A stretch of 64,000 nt of DNA from Hymenobacter sp. UV11 (GCF_004684095.1 NZ_SRII01000003.1:372001-436000); one strand, 5' to 3'. Counted from the stretch's first letter, positions 7,615-17,406 are shown. Notes: generated by a model not told the origin, from the letters alone. Numbers and translations are program-made.

Positions 7615-9531
7615 TTAAACAAAGTCGCTCAGCTCCAGCCAGCGCTCGCCTTTGGCGTCCAGGTCTTTATCAACGGCTTGCAGGCGGGCGGGCCAGGTCG
7701 TCAGGTCCTCCCGCGAGCCCTGGCCGGTGGCTAGGTTGGCCACAAGCTGCTCCTTTTCCCGTTCGAGCGCGGCAATGTCCTTTTCTAATTGCTCAAATTC
7801 CTTCTTCTCGGCAAAGCTGGCGCGGCGCTTGGGCGGGGCGGCCACCGGGGTGGGGGCGGCGGGCGTAGCGGCGGCTACTTTGGCGGCGGCGCGGGCGACC
7901 TTAGCGGCTTTTTCCTCGGCTTCGAGGGCGGCTTCGGTTTCGCGCTCGGCCAGGTAGTCGCGGTAGTCGGTGTAGTTGCCGGGGAAGTTGAGCACGGCCC
8001 CGCCCGGCTCCAGCACAAACAGGTGCTCGGCCAGGTTATCGAGGAAGTAGCGGTCGTGGCTCACGATGAGCAGGCAGCCCGAAAAATTGAGTAGAAAGTC
8101 CTCCAGGATGTTGAGCGTGCCCAGGTCAAGGTCGTTGGTCGGCTCGTCGAGAATGAGGAAGTTGGGGTTTCGTACCAGCACGCGCAGCAGCTGCAAGCGC
8201 CGCTTTTCGCCGCCGCTCAGCTTGCTCACCAGTGTGTACTGCTGGGCCGGCGGAAACAGAAACAGTGTCAGGAACTGGCTGGCCGTGAGCACGTCGCCGT
8301 TGGCTAATTCTACCACTTCGGCCACCTCCTTCACAATGTCAATCACGCGCTGGGTAGGGTCAAATTCCAGCTCCGTCTGGGTATAGTAGCCAAACACGGT
8401 CGTCTGGCCCACGTCCACGGTACCGCTGTCGGGCTTGAGCTTGCCAGTCAGCATGTTGAGCAGCGTCGATTTGCCCGCGCCATTAGGTCCAACCAGGCCG
8501 ATGCGGTCCTTCTTTTTAAAGACGTAGCTGAAATCGTCCAGCACCACCTTATCGCCAAATTTCTTGTTAAGGCCGTCGGCCTCAATGATTTTGCCGCCCT
8601 GGCGGGTGGTTTTCACGCTCAGCTCCAACTGCTGCTTGCCCAGGTTGGTGCTGGCCTTTTCCTTGGTTACGTAGAAGGCGTCGATGCGGGCCTTCTGCTT
8701 GGTGCCGCGGGCCTGGGGCATGCGGCGCATCCACTCCAGCTCCTTGCGAAACAAGTTGCGGGCCTTCTCCACCTCCACGGTTTCGCGCATTTCGCGGTCA
8801 GCCTTTTTCTCCACGAAGTACGAGTAGTTGCCCTGGTAGCGGTACATGGTGCCCTTGTCAAGCTCCACGATTTCGTTGGCCACTTTGTCCAGGAAATACC
8901 GGTCGTGGGTCACCATCAGCAGGGTAAGGCTGGGCGAGTTGAGGCGGTTTTCGAGCCACTCGATGGTGGCTAGGTCGAGGTGGTTGGTGGGCTCGTCAAG
9001 TAGCAGTACATCAGGCTCTTCGATGAGCACGCGGGCCAGGGCCACGCGCTTACGCTGCCCGCCCGAGAGCTTGCTCACGTTGCGCGTCAGCAGCTCGCCC
9101 AAAATGCCGAGCTTGCCCAGAATCTGCTGCACCTGCGACTCGTAGTCCCAGGCGTTGAGCGTATCCATGCGCTCCATCACGCGCTGCAGGTCGTCGGGGT
9201 TGTGGTTGGGGTCGTTGACCACGTGCTCGTAGTCCTTCACGGCGCGCAGCGTGTCGTTCTGGCTGGCAAAGATGGTTTCCTCCACCGTCAGGCTTTCATC
9301 AAACACCGGCTGCTGGCCCAGGTACGTGACCCGAATGCCTTGGCGGCGCGTCACGAGGCCCGTATCGGGGTTCTCCAGGCCGGCCAACACGCGCATGAGC
9401 GTGGTCTTACCGGTGCCATTGATGCCCACAAAGGCAATGCGCTGGCCCAGCTGTAGTCCAAAGTTGAGGTTCTGAAACAGCCAGCGGTCGGCGTAATTCT
9501 TCGAGATATTCTCGGCGGATAGCAAATTCAT
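7615..9531 (-). CDS. uup: ABC-F family ATPase (Uup-like)
   Basis: 638 aa from the ATG at 9531; the in-frame extension beyond it crosses the promoter and a repeat. There are two ABC cassettes: the first with Walker A GINGTGKTT (36-44), signature LSGGQRKR and Walker B LLLDEPTNHLD; the second with GPNGAGKST, LSGGEKRR and LILDEPTNDLD. The ABC-F linker lies between them. A C-terminal Ala/Lys-rich stretch and a predicted coiled coil (FEQLEKDIAALEREKEQLV) are diagnostic of the Uup branch. ABC-F proteins have no transmembrane part and act on ribosomes or, for Uup, also in DNA-related processes. A TAnnTTTG word is 8 bp upstream. Confidence 0.9.
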   Translation of the reverse strand: MNLLSAENISKNYADRWLFQNLNFGLQLGQRIAFVGINGTGKTTLMRVLAGLENPDTGLVTRRQGIRVTYLGQQPVFDESLTVEETIFASQNDTLRAVKDYEHVVNDPNHNPDDLQRVMERMDTLNAWDYESQVQQILGKLGILGELLTRNVSKLSGGQRKRVALARVLIEEPDVLLLDEPTNHLDLATIEWLENRLNSPSLTLLMVTHDRYFLDKVANEIVELDKGTMYRYQGNYSYFVEKKADREMRETVEVEKARNLFRKELEWMRRMPQARGTKQKARIDAFYVTKEKASTNLGKQQLELSVKTTRQGGKIIEADGLNKKFGDKVVLDDFSYVFKKKDRIGLVGPNGAGKSTLLNMLTGKLKPDSGTVDVGQTTVFGYYTQTELEFDPTQRVIDIVKEVAEVVELANGDVLTASQFLTLFLFPPAQQYTLVSKLSGGEKRRLQLLRVLVRNPNFLILDEPTNDLDLGTLNILEDFLLNFSGCLLIVSHDRYFLDNLAEHLFVLEPGGAVLNFPGNYTDYRDYLAERETEAALEAEEKAAKVARAAAKVAAATPAAPTPVAAPPKRRASFAEKKEFEQLEKDIAALEREKEQLVANLATGQGSREDLTTWPARLQAVDKDLDAKGERWLELSDFV

Positions 9532-9539
9532 AAGTCTTG

Positions 9540-9547
9540 CAAAGGTA
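9540..9547 (-). promoter_or_regulatory. -7 promoter word of the ABC-F gene, near-leaderless
   Basis: The minus strand reads TACCTTTG, with only 8 nt from its last base to the ATG at 9531. With transcription starting about 6-7 nt after the word, the mRNA would have almost no leader. Confidence 0.6.
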
Positions 9548-9588
9548 CGGCGGGGGTAGGGCGTAGTGAGGTGGGCATATAAAAAGAA

Positions 9589-9694
9589 CGTCATGCTGAG
9601 CTTGCCGAAGCATCTCGCGTGGAGTACTAACTCAATCGTTTGACCGATTTTAGTACTACCCCACGTGAGATGCTTCGGCAAGCCCAGCATGACG
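9589..9694. repeat. Intergenic hairpin repeat, family A (copy 1)
   Basis: Outer arms share the core CGTCATGCTGAGC...GAAGCATCTC and its reverse complement around a non-conserved centre. The same core recurs at 27937, 31504, 49089 and 56788. No transposase is nearby. It sits in the upstream region of the ABC-F gene, just past the aminotransferase stop. Confidence 0.85.
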
Positions 9695-9716
9695 CTCCTG
9701 CCGAAACCTTGCTTTC

Positions 9717-10955
9717 TTATTTCAACTCGCCCAGGCTGCGCTTGATGCGCCCAAACGCGTCGGCCAGCTTCTCATCGGCGGCGGCGGTGCTGAAGCGGAT
9801 GCAGTCGGGCGCGCCGAACGAGTCGCCGGCCACGGCCGACACGAACGTGTCGCGCAGCAGATACAGCGCCAGGTCCGACGAGTCGTTGATGAGCGTGCCA
9901 TCGGGCGCGGTGCGGCCGAAGAAGGCCGACACGTCGGGGAAGATGTAGAAGGCGCCTTCGGGGGTAGGCGTCACGAGGCCGGGAATGTCCTTTACCAGGT
10001 CCAGCACGAGGTCGCGGCGGCGCTTATAGGCCGTCACCATCTCATCGGCCGAACCCCTACCCCCCTGCAAGGCGGCCAGGCCGGCGCGCTGCGCGATGGA
10101 GCAGGTGCCGGACGTAATTTGGCTCTGGAGCTTGTCGCAGGCGGCGGCCAGGGCGGGGTGCGCGGCCAGGTAGCCCAGGCGCCAGCCCGTCATGGCGTAG
10201 CCCTTTGAAAAACCGTTGACGGTGATTACCTGGTCTTTAACCGCATCGAACTGCGCCAGGCTCACGTGCTCGCCGGTGAAGTTGATGTACTCGTAAATCT
10301 CGTCGGCGATGGCGAAGATGCCGGGGTGGCGGGCCAGCACCTCGGCAATGGCGCTCAGCTCGGTGCGGCTGAACACGGCGCCGGTGGGGTTGCAGGGCGA
10401 AGAGTACATCACGGCCTTGGTGCGGGGCGTGATAGCGGCCTCAAACTCGGCAGCCGTCACCTTGTAGTCGTTTTCGAGCGTGCCCATGATGGGCACGGCC
10501 ACGCCCTCGGCCAGCTGAATCTGGGCGGCGTAGCTCACCCAGTAGGGCGAAAAGATGATAACCTCGTCGCCGGGGTTCACCAGGGCCATGATGATGTTGC
10601 TGAGGGCCTGCTTGGCGCCAGTGCTCACCACAATCTGGTTGGGAGCGTAGGTCAACTGGTTGTCGCGCAGTAGCTTGTCGCAAATGGCCTGGCGCAGGTC
10701 GAGGTAGCCCGGTACCGGCGTGTAGAAGGTGTAGCCCTCGTCAATCGCCTTCTTGGCGGCTTCCTTGATGTACTGCGGCGTCTGAAAATCGGGCTCGCCG
10801 AAGCTCAGGTTAATCACATCTACGCCCTGGGCGGCCAGCTCGCGGCTTTTCTTGGCCATGGCGATGGTCGCCGACTCCTGAATCTGGAGGATGCGGTCGG
10901 AGAGGTAGGCGGTCGGGTCGGCCGGCGCGGTAGCCGCAGAGTTGCTGGGAGCCAT
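9717..10955 (-). CDS. Class I PLP-dependent aminotransferase (aspartate aminotransferase-like)
   Basis: 412 aa from the ATG at 10955; an upstream in-frame extension overlaps the promoter. It is a fold-type I aminotransferase, subgroup I-gamma/aspC-like: SFGEPDF (51-57), SPCNPTG (186-192), DEIYEY (218-223) and the PLP lysine in SKGYAMTGWR (Lys251), with a substrate carboxylate-binding Arg in CIRFSTAAA near the end. The likely reaction is aspartate plus 2-oxoglutarate to oxaloacetate plus glutamate, in the cytosol, but aromatic or prephenate substrates also occur in this subgroup. A -7 word lies about 30 bp upstream. Confidence 0.9.
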   Translation of the reverse strand: MAPSNSAATAPADPTAYLSDRILQIQESATIAMAKKSRELAAQGVDVINLSFGEPDFQTPQYIKEAAKKAIDEGYTFYTPVPGYLDLRQAICDKLLRDNQLTYAPNQIVVSTGAKQALSNIIMALVNPGDEVIIFSPYWVSYAAQIQLAEGVAVPIMGTLENDYKVTAAEFEAAITPRTKAVMYSSPCNPTGAVFSRTELSAIAEVLARHPGIFAIADEIYEYINFTGEHVSLAQFDAVKDQVITVNGFSKGYAMTGWRLGYLAAHPALAAACDKLQSQITSGTCSIAQRAGLAALQGGRGSADEMVTAYKRRRDLVLDLVKDIPGLVTPTPEGAFYIFPDVSAFFGRTAPDGTLINDSSDLALYLLRDTFVSAVAGDSFGAPDCIRFSTAAADEKLADAFGRIKRSLGELK

Positions 10956-10986
10956 ATTCTTAAGCAATAAAAGAAGGTGCGAGTCG

Positions 10987-10994
10987 CAAAAGTA
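10987..10994 (-). promoter_or_regulatory. -7 promoter word of the aminotransferase gene
   Basis: The minus strand reads TACTTTTG, fitting TAnnTTTG, 31 nt before the ATG at 10955, which leaves a leader of about 25 nt. No clear -33 element was seen. Confidence 0.55.
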
Positions 10995-11115
10995 TTCGAA
11001 AACTGCTGGTTCTTGCGCACTTAATCCGCGTAAAAGCAACATTTGTAGCCATTCGCGCCTTCTACGCTACCCCCGCTTGCCTGGGGCGCCTCCCTTAATT
11101 TTTGCCAAACCTGCC

Positions 11116-11352
11116 ATGCCAACCGCCGACCTGCCCGCCACCAAGATGCTCACGTTCCTGTCCGAAGTGCCCAAATCCGGCCCGCCAGTCGCGCCCGTGC
11201 CCTTCAGCAGGGCCGAACTAATGGGTTTTAAGGAAGTAAAAGAATGGCTTGCCAAAGGCTACGAGCTGGACAGCTTCGAGAATAAGCTGTCGCCTAAAAA
11301 CCCGGCGCAGGTTATTCTGTTAGTCGTGCTCGCTCGTAGCGCGGATATTTAG
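11116..11352 (+). CDS. Small hypothetical protein
   Basis: 78 aa from the ATG at 11116. The protein is short and Pro/Lys-containing (TFLSEVPKSGPPVAPVPFSR, then a helix FKEVKEWLAKGYELDSFENKL) and ends abruptly in a hydrophobic run. No family is recognised. It may be a truncated coding sequence. A near-match to the -7 word (TAATTTTTG, one base too long) precedes it. Confidence 0.45.
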   Translation: MPTADLPATKMLTFLSEVPKSGPPVAPVPFSRAELMGFKEVKEWLAKGYELDSFENKLSPKNPAQVILLVVLARSADI

Positions 11353-11404
11353 TTGTATAGAAATTGAGCTGTTAGTTGACGGCTAGTAGCCGAAGGCTCA
11401 CTGC

Positions 11405-11860
11405 TTAAAGAGTCGTTTTAGCGACGGCCGCCAAGTAATAGGTGTTGTTGATTTTCGAAGAGGCATCGATTACCACTTTGGTTTGCACGACATCATCGAC
11501 TAGAATTTCGACGGCGTAGCTAGCGGCCGGGTTAGGCACTACTGTACTTGAAGGTGTGATGGCCCGGAAGGAAATTTCCACAAAAATGACATCTCCACTG
11601 TTTCTGATGCCACCGTCGAGCACTTCCGTGTCATTGTTGCGAGCTGAGCCAGCGCCGAGTTGCTCCGGGAGATTGTTTCCGGTTTGCCGCGAAAAAGTGT
11701 ACTGTGCGCCAAGTCCATCGAGTGACTTGGCCGTGAACCGAACTTGCACTTTGTGCTGACCGGCGGGTAAAACGTTGTACTCGCTGACGCGCGAACAGGC
11801 CCCTAAAAAGGTCACTAGAAGAAATAGGCCGATAATCTTGAATGTCCGGTTCGAGGGCAT
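11405..11860 (-). CDS. Lipoprotein of unknown function
   Basis: 151 aa from the ATG at 11860, chosen because it places a lipoprotein signal (IIGLFLLVTFLGAC) at the N-terminus; the upstream in-frame extension is not signal-like. The mature part is strand-rich (HKVQVRFTAKSLDG, VIFVEISFRAI, YAVEILVDDVVQTKVVID), in the style of small beta-sandwich lipoproteins. No family is recognised. Base composition is lower in GC than most neighbours, which may indicate later acquisition. Confidence 0.65.
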   Translation of the reverse strand: MPSNRTFKIIGLFLLVTFLGACSRVSEYNVLPAGQHKVQVRFTAKSLDGLGAQYTFSRQTGNNLPEQLGAGSARNNDTEVLDGGIRNSGDVIFVEISFRAITPSSTVVPNPAASYAVEILVDDVVQTKVVIDASSKINNTYYLAAVAKTTL

Positions 11861-12195
11861 GGTTAATTGTATTAATGGGTTAATGGCTACGTGTACGCGA
11901 TTGCGTGAGAAATGGACGAAAATAGTATTACTACGCTGCCTGAAGAAGTAAAATGGCATTAAATATCATAAAATTGCAAATTACATGCCGCTTTTAACGA
12001 GAAGCGAGAAGCAAGAAGCTGGAGGAGTTGGAGGACTTTCTCGAATTAGTTGTCAAAACGTGCGTAAGCACGGTATAACGTCTGTTTATTAAACGGAACC
12101 GATGCAACTGTTCGCCGGATAGAGCGAAGAAGGGTGTCCCCGCGTCCTCCAACGCGGACTTGAACAGGCGGTTCCCAGCAGCTAGCCGCGGCGTC
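11861..12195. other. Intergenic region with a short heptad array and small hairpins
   Basis: No credible gene is seen. At about 11998-12035 the sequence runs in 7-bp steps (GCGAGAA, GCAAGAA, GCTGGAG, GAGTTGG). A 5-bp hairpin lies at 12059-12072 and a CCGCG/CGCGG pair near 12138-12155. These follow the stop of the glycosyltransferase gene and could include its 3' end signals. Confidence 0.4.
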
Positions 12196-14166
12196 CTACC
12201 CTCCCAGGCTGCGCCAACCGCGCCAGAGCACTGCTAGGTCGAGGCCCGGCGCGTAGTCTTGCGCATATAGCCATTCCAGGCGGCACTGGGTTGCCGCCGA
12301 CAGCGACTCGGTAGCCGCAGCCACGTCGGCCGGGGAGAGCACAGCGGGATAGCGGCTGGCTTCGGGCAAATAGCGCAGACCCACCCAGCTGCAGCGGCCG
12401 CGCAATACCTGGGCTACATTGGGCAGCAGGCCGCCGGGCCGATGCTGGCCCCAGAGTAGTAGCGGGCTCAGCATCAATACTATTCCTGCAAGGACCAAGT
12501 CGAGCAGGCGCTTGTTGCGGCGCTGGGCGGGCTGGCCCAGGCGCCACGAGCGGTCGAGGGCATAGTAGTCGCCGGGTGCGTCTTTGCGGCTGCTGCCGAT
12601 GATATACTGGCTGCCCGCCGGCAAAATCTTGTAGGCCACCGGCGGCTGGGCCGGCAGCCGGGCCATAAGGTCGATAATCTGACTAGCGGGCAGGTCCTGG
12701 CCGCAAAAAATCAGTTCTGTGAGGCCGTAGATGCGCAGAAGTGCGGGCAGCTCGGCCACCGGGCCGAGGTGGTCGGCAAGGAGAGGGGTAGGGGCGGCGT
12801 TCGAGTTTTCATCGGGTGTGATGTAGCCGATAATCTTGGCGGGTACCTGGGCCTGGGCCAGCAGCTGGCGCACGCGCTGGCTTTCGGCCTGGCTGCCCAC
12901 GATGGCCAGGGTTTTGGGGCGGTTTTCGCTCAGGCGCAGGTTGCCGTGGCGCAGCCAGTGGCTGAACACCCGCCGGCCCACCAGCGCCGCCACCGCCCAG
13001 GTACCGCCCAGCACAATCAGGGCCTTCGAGAAACGCCAGCTGTCAAAGAAATTCGACACCGCCGAAATGAGGACCGTGCCTACGGCTACGCCCCGCACCA
13101 CGCGGCTGGTGCGCGCCGGCGGGTCGTAGCCCCCACTGAGCCAGGTAGTGGTCAGCCACACCACGATGTAGAGCGGCACGGCCACCAGCATGTACCGGGG
13201 GGGGTAGGGCAGGGGCACGTACTTGTTGTTGCGCTCCCAGTATATTTTGAGGGCAAATATGCCGGCGTAGAGCAGGCCGGCATCGAGTAGCACCGGGGCA
13301 GCGGCGCTGGCCAGGCGCTGGGCCACCGCCGCGCCCGCCCGCAGCCAGATGGCTGCGTTTATCAGCAGCGAAAACAGCCCGGCCTGGCTGGTGGCGAAGT
13401 GCTTGCGGGCAAAAATGACCATGGCGCGGTAAAAAACGAACACGTAGTTGACGCTCGTGCGCTTGGTGCTCTCACCCTTGTAGTGCAGAATGCGGGTGCC
13501 GGGGAAGTACCAGTTTTGCCAGCCGCCGCGCGTGAGGCGGTACGAGAGGTCGATGTCCTCGCCGTACATAAAGTAGTCTTCATCGAGCAGCCCTACCCCT
13601 TCCAGCGCGGCCCGGCGCAGTAGCATAAACGCGCCGCTGAGCACTTCTACCTCGTGGGCCTCGTCTTTGTCAAGAAAACCTAAGTGGTAGCGCCCGAACG
13701 TGCGCGAGCGCGGAAACAGCCGCGCCAGCCCAAATATCTTGTAAAATGCCACCGCCGGGGTAGGCAGCCCGCGCTTGCTTTCGGGCAGGAAGCCGCCCTG
13801 GCCGTCGAGCATCTGCACGCCCAGGCCGCCGCAGCGCGGGTGCGCGTCCATAAAGTCGCAGCAGCGCCGGAAGGTAGTTTCCTCTACCAGCGTGTCGGGG
13901 TTCAGCAGCAGCTGGTACTCGCCGGTGGCCAGCCGCAGGGCCTGGTTGTTGGCTTTGGAAAAACCCGGATTATCAGGGTTTTCCAGCAGGATAACTTCCG
14001 GAAACAGCGCTCGCACCATCGCTACCGAGTCGTCGGCCGAGTGGTTATCCACCACGAATACCTCTACCGGCTCGCCCAGCGCGGCCGCCGCCACGCGCAC
14101 CGACAGCAGCGTCTGCTCCAGGAAGTAGCAGACGTTGTAATTGACGATAATGACGGAGAGCTTCAC
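12196..14166 (-). CDS. Family 2 glycosyltransferase fused to a degenerate polyprenyl sugar-phosphate transferase tail
   Basis: 656 aa from a GTG start. Residues 1-230 are a GT2 domain of the rhamnosyltransferase type: VIIVNYN, VVDNHSADDS, NPGFSKANN, LLLNPDT, and a YGEDIDLSYR acceptor-side motif. About 260-400 holds several membrane helices. About 415-530 is a nucleotide-binding-like Rossmann segment (TLAIVGSQAES) as in WcaJ-type proteins. The C-terminus keeps the membrane anchor (KRLLDLVLAGIVLMLSPLLL) and a VLRGRCSWVG remnant of sugar transferases, but the catalytic KFRSM region between them is missing. It probably adds a sugar to a lipid-linked surface glycan. The downstream methyltransferase fits such a role. 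Confidence 0.8.
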   Translation of the reverse strand: MKLSVIIVNYNVCYFLEQTLLSVRVAAAALGEPVEVFVVDNHSADDSVAMVRALFPEVILLENPDNPGFSKANNQALRLATGEYQLLLNPDTLVEETTFRRCCDFMDAHPRCGGLGVQMLDGQGGFLPESKRGLPTPAVAFYKIFGLARLFPRSRTFGRYHLGFLDKDEAHEVEVLSGAFMLLRRAALEGVGLLDEDYFMYGEDIDLSYRLTRGGWQNWYFPGTRILHYKGESTKRTSVNYVFVFYRAMVIFARKHFATSQAGLFSLLINAAIWLRAGAAVAQRLASAAAPVLLDAGLLYAGIFALKIYWERNNKYVPLPYPPRYMLVAVPLYIVVWLTTTWLSGGYDPPARTSRVVRGVAVGTVLISAVSNFFDSWRFSKALIVLGGTWAVAALVGRRVFSHWLRHGNLRLSENRPKTLAIVGSQAESQRVRQLLAQAQVPAKIIGYITPDENSNAAPTPLLADHLGPVAELPALLRIYGLTELIFCGQDLPASQIIDLMARLPAQPPVAYKILPAGSQYIIGSSRKDAPGDYYALDRSWRLGQPAQRRNKRLLDLVLAGIVLMLSPLLLWGQHRPGGLLPNVAQVLRGRCSWVGLRYLPEASRYPAVLSPADVAAATESLSAATQCRLEWLYAQDYAPGLDLAVLWRGWRSLGG

Positions 14167-14279
14167 GTGTTAGCTAGTAGCCAGTAGCAGTTAGCTGATA
14201 GCTTTTTTCAGCCGAGTACCCAGCAGCGTAAACAGGGCGACAAAGCTAACAGCTAGCAGCTAACCGCTGCTTGCCGAAA
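14167..14279. repeat. Inverted pair of degenerate heptad arrays (TTAGCTR word)
   Basis: The left array reads in 7-bp steps as GCTAGTA, GCCAGTA, GCAGTTA, GCTGATA (14173-14200). The right array, near 14242-14270, reads AACAGCT, AGCAGCT, AACCGCT, the inverse word. Together they can fold into a hairpin across the gap between the glycosyltransferase and methyltransferase genes. Confidence 0.7.
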
Positions 14280-14285
14280 AACCAG

Positions 14286-15089
14286 CTACGCCTTACGCAG
14301 TAGCCACATATCCTGGCTGAGCCGCTGGCCCTGCTGCTGGCCGGGCTCGTGGCGCAGCACCTCCAGGCGCTCGCCAAACAGCTGCCGCAGAAACGCTGGT
14401 GGCTGAAAGGCGGTAAATACCCGGTGGCCCTCCCGCACCTGGCGCCGCTCCACCAGCGCGCCGGCGTCGAACTGCGCCTGCTCGGCCGGGGTAAGAATGG
14501 CCCGAAACGCGGCCCCGTGCGTGGTGAGCAGTAGCACGCCGCCGGGCCGCAGCACGCGCAGCAGCTCAGCCAGCCAGCTCACGTGCCCGGCCGCCGAGAG
14601 GTGCGTAAAAATGGAAATGCCATAGGCCGCATCTACCGAGCCGGTGGCCAGGGCCAGTGGCGGGCTCATGCCATTGTGCAGAAACGTGATGCCCGGCAGG
14701 TGCGCCCAGCACCAGGCCACGGACTCGGCGTTGGCATCGGTGCCGGTAAACTGGCAGCCGCCGCCCATAACCTCGGGCAGGTGCCGAACCACGCGGCCCG
14801 GCCCGCAGCCCCAATCCAGCACGTGCTGGCTTTGCAGACTGGTATAGGGCGCCAGCTCGTTTTTCACCCACTCCGCCGTTTCGCGGCCGCCCGCATAGTA
14901 ATTGCGGTAGCGCAGCTTAAACGACTCGTACATGAGGTAGTCGGGGGGTAGGGCCACGGCCGGGTGGGCCGCCCGGAACGCCCGGTTCTCGCGGTAGTAG
15001 CGCGCGCGCAGGAGCCAGTAGCGCAGCCGGTCGGCCAGGTGCAGCAGGCCGGCTTGCCGCAGCCAGGTGCTGAGGGTGGCTTTATTCAT
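14286..15089 (-). CDS. Class I SAM-dependent methyltransferase
   Basis: 267 aa. Motif I is VLDWGCGPGR (about residues 90-99); motif II acidic TGTDANAES follows, then AYGISIFTHLS and LLRVLRPGGVLLLTTHG, the usual post-II/III signature. The N-terminal 70 residues are basic and helical. It is co-oriented with the fused glycosyltransferase, which it precedes by 119 bp, so a substrate in surface glycan or lipid-linked sugar synthesis is possible but unproven. Confidence 0.85.
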   Translation of the reverse strand: MNKATLSTWLRQAGLLHLADRLRYWLLRARYYRENRAFRAAHPAVALPPDYLMYESFKLRYRNYYAGGRETAEWVKNELAPYTSLQSQHVLDWGCGPGRVVRHLPEVMGGGCQFTGTDANAESVAWCWAHLPGITFLHNGMSPPLALATGSVDAAYGISIFTHLSAAGHVSWLAELLRVLRPGGVLLLTTHGAAFRAILTPAEQAQFDAGALVERRQVREGHRVFTAFQPPAFLRQLFGERLEVLRHEPGQQQGQRLSQDMWLLRKA

Positions 15090-15131
15090 GGGCGCAATAT
15101 CGGGGCAACGCCTCGCTGCCGGCCTGCCGGG

Positions 15132-15746
15132 TTATCGGGCCTGGCGCTGGCGCTCCACGATGCTGCGGCCGAGCGTGATTTCGTCGGCGTACTCCAGCTC
15201 GCCGCCCATCGGGATGCCGCGGGCGATGGTGCTGATGTTGAGCTGCTCGAAGTCGCGCAGGCGGCGCGAGAGGTAGAAGGCCGTGGTGTCGCCTTCCATC
15301 GTGGGCGAGATGGCCAGAATAATTTCGCGGATTTCAGAATCCTCGGCCGCCGCGCGGGCCACCAGCGAATCGACCTGCAGGTCGGCCGGCCCTACCCCCT
15401 CAATGGGCGAGATAACGCCGCCCAGCACGTGGTACACGCCCTGGTACTGCCCGGTATTTTCGATGGCGATAACGTCGCGCACGTCGGCCACCACGCACAC
15501 CATGGCGTGGTCGCGCAGCTTATTAGCGCAAATGCTGCACTCCTCGGCGTCCGAAATGCTGTGGCAGGTGCGGCAATATGTGATGTCGAAGCGCATCTTG
15601 GCCAGCGCCTCGGCCAGGTTGGCGGTGGTGTCGCTTTCGGCCTTGAGCAGGTGCAGCGCCAGGCGCAACGCCGTTTTTTTGCCGATGCCGGGCAGCCGCG
15701 CCAGCTCGACTACCGCGTTTTCAATAAGCTTGGAAGGAAAATCCAT
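15132..15746 (-). CDS. recR: Recombination mediator RecR
   Basis: 204 aa, the normal length. Features in order: N-terminal helix-hairpin-helix (LARLPGIGKKTALRLALHLL), the four-cysteine zinc motif (YCRTCHSISDAEECSIC, about 57-73), the Toprim domain (VCVVADVRDVIAIE, then YHVLGGVISPIEG) and the terminal Walker-B-like part. RecR works with RecO (and RecF) to load RecA on SSB-coated single-stranded DNA. Its 3' end is separated from the methyltransferase start by about 40 bp; a long palindrome lies on its 5' side. Confidence 0.97.
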   Translation of the reverse strand: MDFPSKLIENAVVELARLPGIGKKTALRLALHLLKAESDTTANLAEALAKMRFDITYCRTCHSISDAEECSICANKLRDHAMVCVVADVRDVIAIENTGQYQGVYHVLGGVISPIEGVGPADLQVDSLVARAAAEDSEIREIILAISPTMEGDTTAFYLSRRLRDFEQLNISTIARGIPMGGELEYADEITLGRSIVERQRQAR

Positions 15747-15759
15747 TCTGGGAATAAAA

Positions 15760-15861
15760 CGATTTTGTCATTGCGAGCAACGCGAAGCAATCGCACCAGA
15801 ACGAGTCGTTCGGGTTTCGTTCTGGTGCGATTGCTTCGCGTTGCTCGCAATGACAAAATCG
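15760..15861. repeat. Intergenic hairpin repeat, family B (copy 1), perfect 45-bp arms
   Basis: Arms 15760-15804 and 15817-15861 are exact reverse complements around a 12-nt loop. The core is TCATTGCGAGC...GAAGCAATCGC, shared with copies at 28731 and 52885. It lies between clpS and recR. Confidence 0.9.
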
Positions 15862-15878
15862 CCCCTATAACTAACTAA

Positions 15879-16169
15879 TCAAACAATATCAGCCGAAATT
15901 CCCCGGTCATGGATGGCCGAGCAGCGGGGCTCCAGCTCCTCGTAGGTGCCATTCTTAACCGCGCACTTGCCCTTGTGGTGAATGAGCAGCGTGCACTGCT
16001 CGGCCTGCTCGGGCTCGTGGCCGCACACCTCGATGAGCGTCTGGATAACGTGCTCAAACGTGTTCACGTCGTCGTTATAGACGATGAGCGTGCGCAGCTC
16101 CTGCTCTTCTTCGAGCAGCAGTACGTCATCCTGGTAATCAATCTGTGGTCGGGTAGCGGGAAATGCCAT
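15879..16169 (-). CDS. clpS: ATP-dependent Clp protease adaptor ClpS
   Basis: 96 aa from the ATG at 16169; the longer in-frame reading upstream runs through the promoter. The ClpS core is clear: IVYNDDVNTFEHVIQTLIEVCGH, with the conserved N-degron pocket residues Asn-Asp-Asp and the following hydrophobic helix, then EQAEQCTLLIHHKGKCAVKNG. ClpS delivers N-end-rule substrates to ClpAP. A perfect -7 word starts 5 nt before the ATG, so the transcript is probably leaderless. Confidence 0.95.
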   Translation of the reverse strand: MAFPATRPQIDYQDDVLLLEEEQELRTLIVYNDDVNTFEHVIQTLIEVCGHEPEQAEQCTLLIHHKGKCAVKNGTYEELEPRCSAIHDRGISADIV

Positions 16170-16173
16170 GACG

Positions 16174-16181
16174 CAAAAATA
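16174..16181 (-). promoter_or_regulatory. -7 promoter word of clpS, probably leaderless
   Basis: The minus strand reads TATTTTTG, then four bases, then ATG. Transcription 6-7 nt after the word would start at or next to the start codon. Confidence 0.6.
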
Positions 16182-16300
16182 CGGCGGCCGGCGCCGACGG
16201 TAGTACGTGGGTATCGGCTGATAACCGTGCGCGCGGCGGTTTCGTTTCGCCGAAAACCGGAATAGTAGCCGGGTTGGCACATTTCTTACCAAGGCGCTAC

Positions 16301-16360
16301 CAAAAGCACGCCCCGCCGCCCGGGCCGCCTGGTGAGCGGCTGGGGCAGCGGGGCGTGCTT
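16301..16360 (-). terminator. Terminator of the aldo/keto reductase gene
   Basis: A 13-bp GC-rich stem (16304-16316 with 16348-16360) is followed on the minus strand by TTTT. It lies 18 bp past the stop of the reductase gene. Confidence 0.65.
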
Positions 16361-16377
16361 AAACAGCGCTAGTTGCG

Positions 16378-17406
<1,029 letters not shown>

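Noticed and set aside
9589-9694. Insertion-sequence ends
   Set aside because: No transposase, no target-site duplication was seen; the element is a short hairpin shared with other gaps.
14964-15878. Plus-strand frame of 304 codons across recR and the hairpin repeat
   Set aside because: It runs through recR in antisense and through a perfect palindrome; no protein would be expected to include both.
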